Below are positions 61,718 through 64,000 of a stretch of 64,000 nt of DNA, piece by piece. Origin of the DNA: CBDDKZ01 sp965230415 (GTDB lineage Bacteria > Bacteroidota > Bacteroidia > Cytophagales > JAAEPT01); the NCBI GenBank assembly GCA_965230415.1, contig CBDDKZ010000005.1:1860001-1924000 (forward strand). The letters are read 5' to 3'. Under the pieces are notes generated by a model. It was not told the DNA's origin, ran no database searches, and was given only the letters and a program-made list of their open reading frames with translations. How positions within the stretch are numbered: position 1 is the first letter of the stretch; the number at the start of each line of letters is the position of its first letter. Made by a program: the position numbers and the translations under genes.

Positions 61718-62209
61718 AATGTGATTGATTTACCGAAGAAGACGTCTTTATAGAGTTTATCAAAACTGCCACCTTTTTGCCAGGTTTTGTAACATCTTTT
61801 CAGGAAATACTAACACAATTCTACGCTTTTATTGATTTTGCGTTCACGATTTGTATATACTCCGGAGATCATGTCAGATGAAGATTAGTAGGTTATTAAA
61901 ACCAGCTTTCTCAGAAAACGCATAATTTGTCTTTCAACTATAATAATCTTTTGTGTAGGATTTGACAAAGTAAGCATGCTCGAACTAATTAATGGAATGG
62001 CTACGTAAGCGGCTGTTTCCGTATTCTCAGAAGAAGATGCAGGTAATTTGCAATAATGAGAATTGCGAAGAATACCTGGAGCATAACCAGGTATATGATG
62101 AAGGCAATATGGGAAAATAATTAATAATCGGTAAAGGAAATAGATGCGTTGATAAACGAAATTTGAGGAAGACGACATCGCGGACATCACCTTCCTAAAA
62201 GCTACTATA
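61718..62209. other. Spacer of 492 bases without a convincing gene
   Basis: A plus-strand frame from ATG 61992 to TAA 62120 gives 42 residues (MEWLRKRLFPYSQKKM, then CEEYLEHNQVYDEGNMGK), and a minus-strand frame (61885-62223) gives 112 residues with odd composition and overlaps the end of the phosphorylase gene. Either could be chance. No RNA gene or terminator with a clear T-tail was identified. Confidence 0.35.
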
Positions 62210-63025
62210 CTATTGCATGGCAATTAATTCCTTGAAGACCTTTGTTAATTTTGGTTCGGCCACGCCCGCCGCTTCAATAATTTTTTCGATGCTGGCTGGT
62301 TCTAATGCTCCCGGATAACACAAATCGGTTATGACCGATATGGCAAAGCACGGTATATTCATGTGTCTCGCTACAATAATTTCCGGAACAGTAGACATGC
62401 CTACGGCATCTGCACCTATCACTTCCAGGAATTTGTATTCTGCCGGTGTTTCCAGGTTAGGACCCGGAACGCTTACATAAACTCCCTGATGTATCGGAAT
62501 GTGATGCTTGGCAGCTATGTGTAAGGCCTGATCTCTCATTTCAAGGTCGTAAGTATCGAACATATCAGGCCATCGCGGTCCCAGTTCATCAATATTTGAG
62601 CCGATTAAAGGATTGCCCGGTTGCAGGTTGATATGATCGCAGAATACCATTAAATCACTCAGTTGGAATTTATGGTTAATTCCACCCGCTGCATTGGAAA
62701 CAAATAATTTTTCGATGCCCAGAAGCTTCATGACGCGTATCGGAAAGGTTACCTCTTGCATGGTGAATCCTTCGTAGTAGTGAAAGCGTCCCTGCATAAC
62801 TACGACACTTTTGCCTTCCAAAGTGCCTAATAGTAGCCTGCCGTGATGCTGTTCTACTGTGCTTTCCGGAAAGTGAGGTATATCAGCATAATCCAATGTG
62901 TGAGCGATATCAACTTCATCGGCTAATTTACCCAATCCGGTTCCCAGTATTATTCCAAATTGAGGTGTAAAATCAGGAGCAATATTTTGAATATAGTTGG
63001 TTGCTTCTTTGAATTGATCAAGCAT
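62210..63025 (-). CDS. Purine nucleoside phosphorylase
   Basis: A 271-residue enzyme of the trimeric PNP family, which splits guanosine, inosine and their deoxy forms with phosphate into base and (deoxy)ribose 1-phosphate. The phosphate loop GIILGTGLGKLADEV, the MQGRFHYYEGF block, FVSNAAGGINHKF and GMSTVPEIIVARH are present, and length is as in DeoD2/PunA proteins. An Asn in TDLCYPGA-region versus Glu decides the 6-oxo specificity; I cannot settle it. The gene lies 12 bases after the bioA stop on the same strand, so they are probably co-transcribed though the pathways differ. Confidence 0.93.
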   Translation of the reverse strand: MLDQFKEATNYIQNIAPDFTPQFGIILGTGLGKLADEVDIAHTLDYADIPHFPESTVEQHHGRLLLGTLEGKSVVVMQGRFHYYEGFTMQEVTFPIRVMKLLGIEKLFVSNAAGGINHKFQLSDLMVFCDHINLQPGNPLIGSNIDELGPRWPDMFDTYDLEMRDQALHIAAKHHIPIHQGVYVSVPGPNLETPAEYKFLEVIGADAVGMSTVPEIIVARHMNIPCFAISVITDLCYPGALEPASIEKIIEAAGVAEPKLTKVFKELIAMQ

Positions 63026-63037
63026 CTGTTAAAAGTT

Positions 63038-64000
63038 TTAAAATGATTCGGCTAATTTATCTAATGTTTTGGAAATCCCATTATAAACCCGGGTTAATTC
63101 CTCGTCGGTAATGCAATATGGCGGCATTACATAAATAATATTACCAAGTGGCCTTAATAGCAGGTTTAAATTCATAAACTCATTGTACAGCCAATCTCTT
63201 AGATTGTTAAAATAAGAGGTTTGTTCACCTGTACGAATTTCTATAGACAAAATGGTACCCAGACTCTTTACATCCTGAACACAGGAATGTGCACTAAAAT
63301 GAGCACATGCTTCCTGATGCCTTTTGTTAATCCGGTTGATATTCGCGGTAGTTTCGTCTTCCAGGAGTACATCCAGGCTGGCATTTGCCACGGCACAAGC
63401 GAGCGGGTTGGCAGTAAATGAATGGCCATGATAAAAAGCTCTTAACTTATCATCACCTAAGAACGCTGATTCAATCTGTTCATTACAAAATGTCATGGAC
63501 ATAGGCATGTAACCCCCGGTAAGCCCTTTGGAAATACACATAATATCCGGATATACCGTTTGGTACTCTGAAGCAAATCGTTTGCCTGTACGACCAAACC
63601 CTGTCATTACTTCGTCGGCCACACAAATTACCTCGTGCGCTTTTGCCACTTCAAGCAGGTTTTGAAGTATTTCAGATGCATAAATGCGCATACCTGCCGA
63701 TCCTTGTACTAATGGTTCATAGACAAAAGCGGCTACGTCTTTGTTTTTTACAAGTTTTTTGAATTGCTCCACTTCATTTTCACCATTTGGGAATGGCAAT
63801 ACCTGTACTTCAAAAAGGTGATTGAAGAAGGGTTTGTAAAAGGAGCTTTTGCCACTTAAAGACATAGCTCCAAAGGTGTCGCCATGATAGGCACCTTCTA
63901 TTACAATAATTTTTTCTTTAGGCTGGTTAAGGTTGTACCAGTATTGAATAGCCATTTTCACACCTACTTCGACAGCCGTGCTTCCGTTATCACTGAAAAA
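63038..64000 (-). CDS. bioA: Adenosylmethionine-8-amino-7-oxononanoate aminotransferase, N-terminus cut by window edge
   Basis: The frame runs open to the window edge (321 codons including stop), so about 100 N-terminal residues are missing. At the edge it reads FFSDNGSTAVEVGVKMA, the class III aminotransferase cofactor contact. VADEVMTGFGRTGKRF contains the PLP Asp, and CISKGLTGGYMPMS the PLP-binding Lys; YHGHSFTANPLACAVANAS is specific for BioA, which makes 7,8-diaminononanoate in biotin synthesis using SAM as amino donor. No other bio gene is seen before the edge. Confidence 0.93.
   Translation of the reverse strand, partial: FFSDNGSTAVEVGVKMAIQYWYNLNQPKEKIIVIEGAYHGDTFGAMSLSGKSSFYKPFFNHLFEVQVLPFPNGENEVEQFKKLVKNKDVAAFVYEPLVQGSAGMRIYASEILQNLLEVAKAHEVICVADEVMTGFGRTGKRFASEYQTVYPDIMCISKGLTGGYMPMSMTFCNEQIESAFLGDDKLRAFYHGHSFTANPLACAVANASLDVLLEDETTANINRINKRHQEACAHFSAHSCVQDVKSLGTILSIEIRTGEQTSYFNNLRDWLYNEFMNLNLLLRPLGNIIYVMPPYCITDEELTRVYNGISKTLDKLAESF

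Noticed and set aside
61885..62223. Minus-strand frame of 112 codons after the purine nucleoside phosphorylase
   Set aside because: Ser/Ile/Leu-rich without domain logic, overlaps the phosphorylase stop and competes with a plus-strand frame; no evidence of selection visible.

Overview
The window comes from a Bacteroidota chromosome, most likely a free-living aerobic member (Cytophagales-, Saprospiria- or flavobacteria-like; I cannot place it more finely). The reasons are a moderately AT-rich sequence, -7 boxes of the TAnnTTTG type, a type IX secretion system (T9SS: two PorU sortases and PorV), many secreted proteins with YPNP-type C-terminal sorting domains, and small Bacteroidota-specific families (Lacal_2735-like, DUF5989). 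The set of an oxidative TCA-cycle 2-oxoglutarate dehydrogenase complex and a cytochrome-linked molybdenum hydroxylase fits an aerobic chemoheterotroph.

Layout. 0-7 kb: on the minus strand a cut-off DUF2071 protein and a GNAT, an ArsC/Spx-like protein, a serine hydrolase, a large propeller/beta-barrel outer-membrane protein and an FAD oxidoreductase, with one plus-strand GNAT. 7.1-23.9 kb: a plus-strand run with an MBL hydrolase, PssA, two tandem PorU, PorV, a zinc-site-less M16 protein and the complete sucA-sucB-lpd set. 23.9-30 kb: a T9SS-sorted propeller, a PAS-like/LuxR regulator, a Kunitz-type lipoprotein, a vWA lipoprotein and a secreted protein of unknown role. 30-33.6 kb: a four-gene minus-strand cassette of carbamoyltransferase, membrane SGNH hydrolase, DUF5989 and SxtJ-like protein. 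34-42.8 kb: glycyl-tRNA synthetase followed by a group of secreted proteins, with two paralogous T9SS cargos around a 1338-residue zinc-peptidase/PKD/MopE-motif protein. 42.8-48.2 kb: a minus-strand molybdenum-hydroxylase operon (di-heme cytochrome, 2Fe-2S subunit, Tat-exported Mo subunit, XdhC, MobA-like transferase) with an HTH-only AraC regulator at its end. 48.6-49.7 kb: an MtfA-like peptidase, tRNA-Gly(GCC) and tRNA-Leu(UAA).

49.7-54.7 kb is the accessory-looking part: AT-rich, gene-poor, with a DUF234-type ATPase/nuclease gene bracketed by inverted repeats that share a TTTGGC core, broken or orphan small ORFs, a broken lipoprotein and two small membrane proteins that resemble each other. 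54.7-64 kb returns to ordinary genes: LysR regulator, cyclophilin lipoprotein, a dockerin-bearing metzincin-like protein with a recent truncated tandem copy of its N-terminus, an UlaG-like MBL hydrolase, purine nucleoside phosphorylase and a cut-off BioA.

How it fits together: PorU/PorV form the processing and attachment end of the T9SS that would handle the YPNP-tailed cargos coded in the same window. SucA, SucB and Lpd form one enzyme complex. XdhC and the MobA-like protein would mature the Mo cofactor for the hydroxylase whose electrons could leave through its Fe-S subunit and the di-heme cytochrome. The best candidates for something little described are the repeat-flanked ATPase/nuclease unit, the carbamoyltransferase-SGNH-DUF5989-SxtJ cassette, the duplicated PorU, and the bacterial Kunitz lipoprotein. 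No rRNA, CRISPR array, integrase or recognisable insertion sequence was seen.
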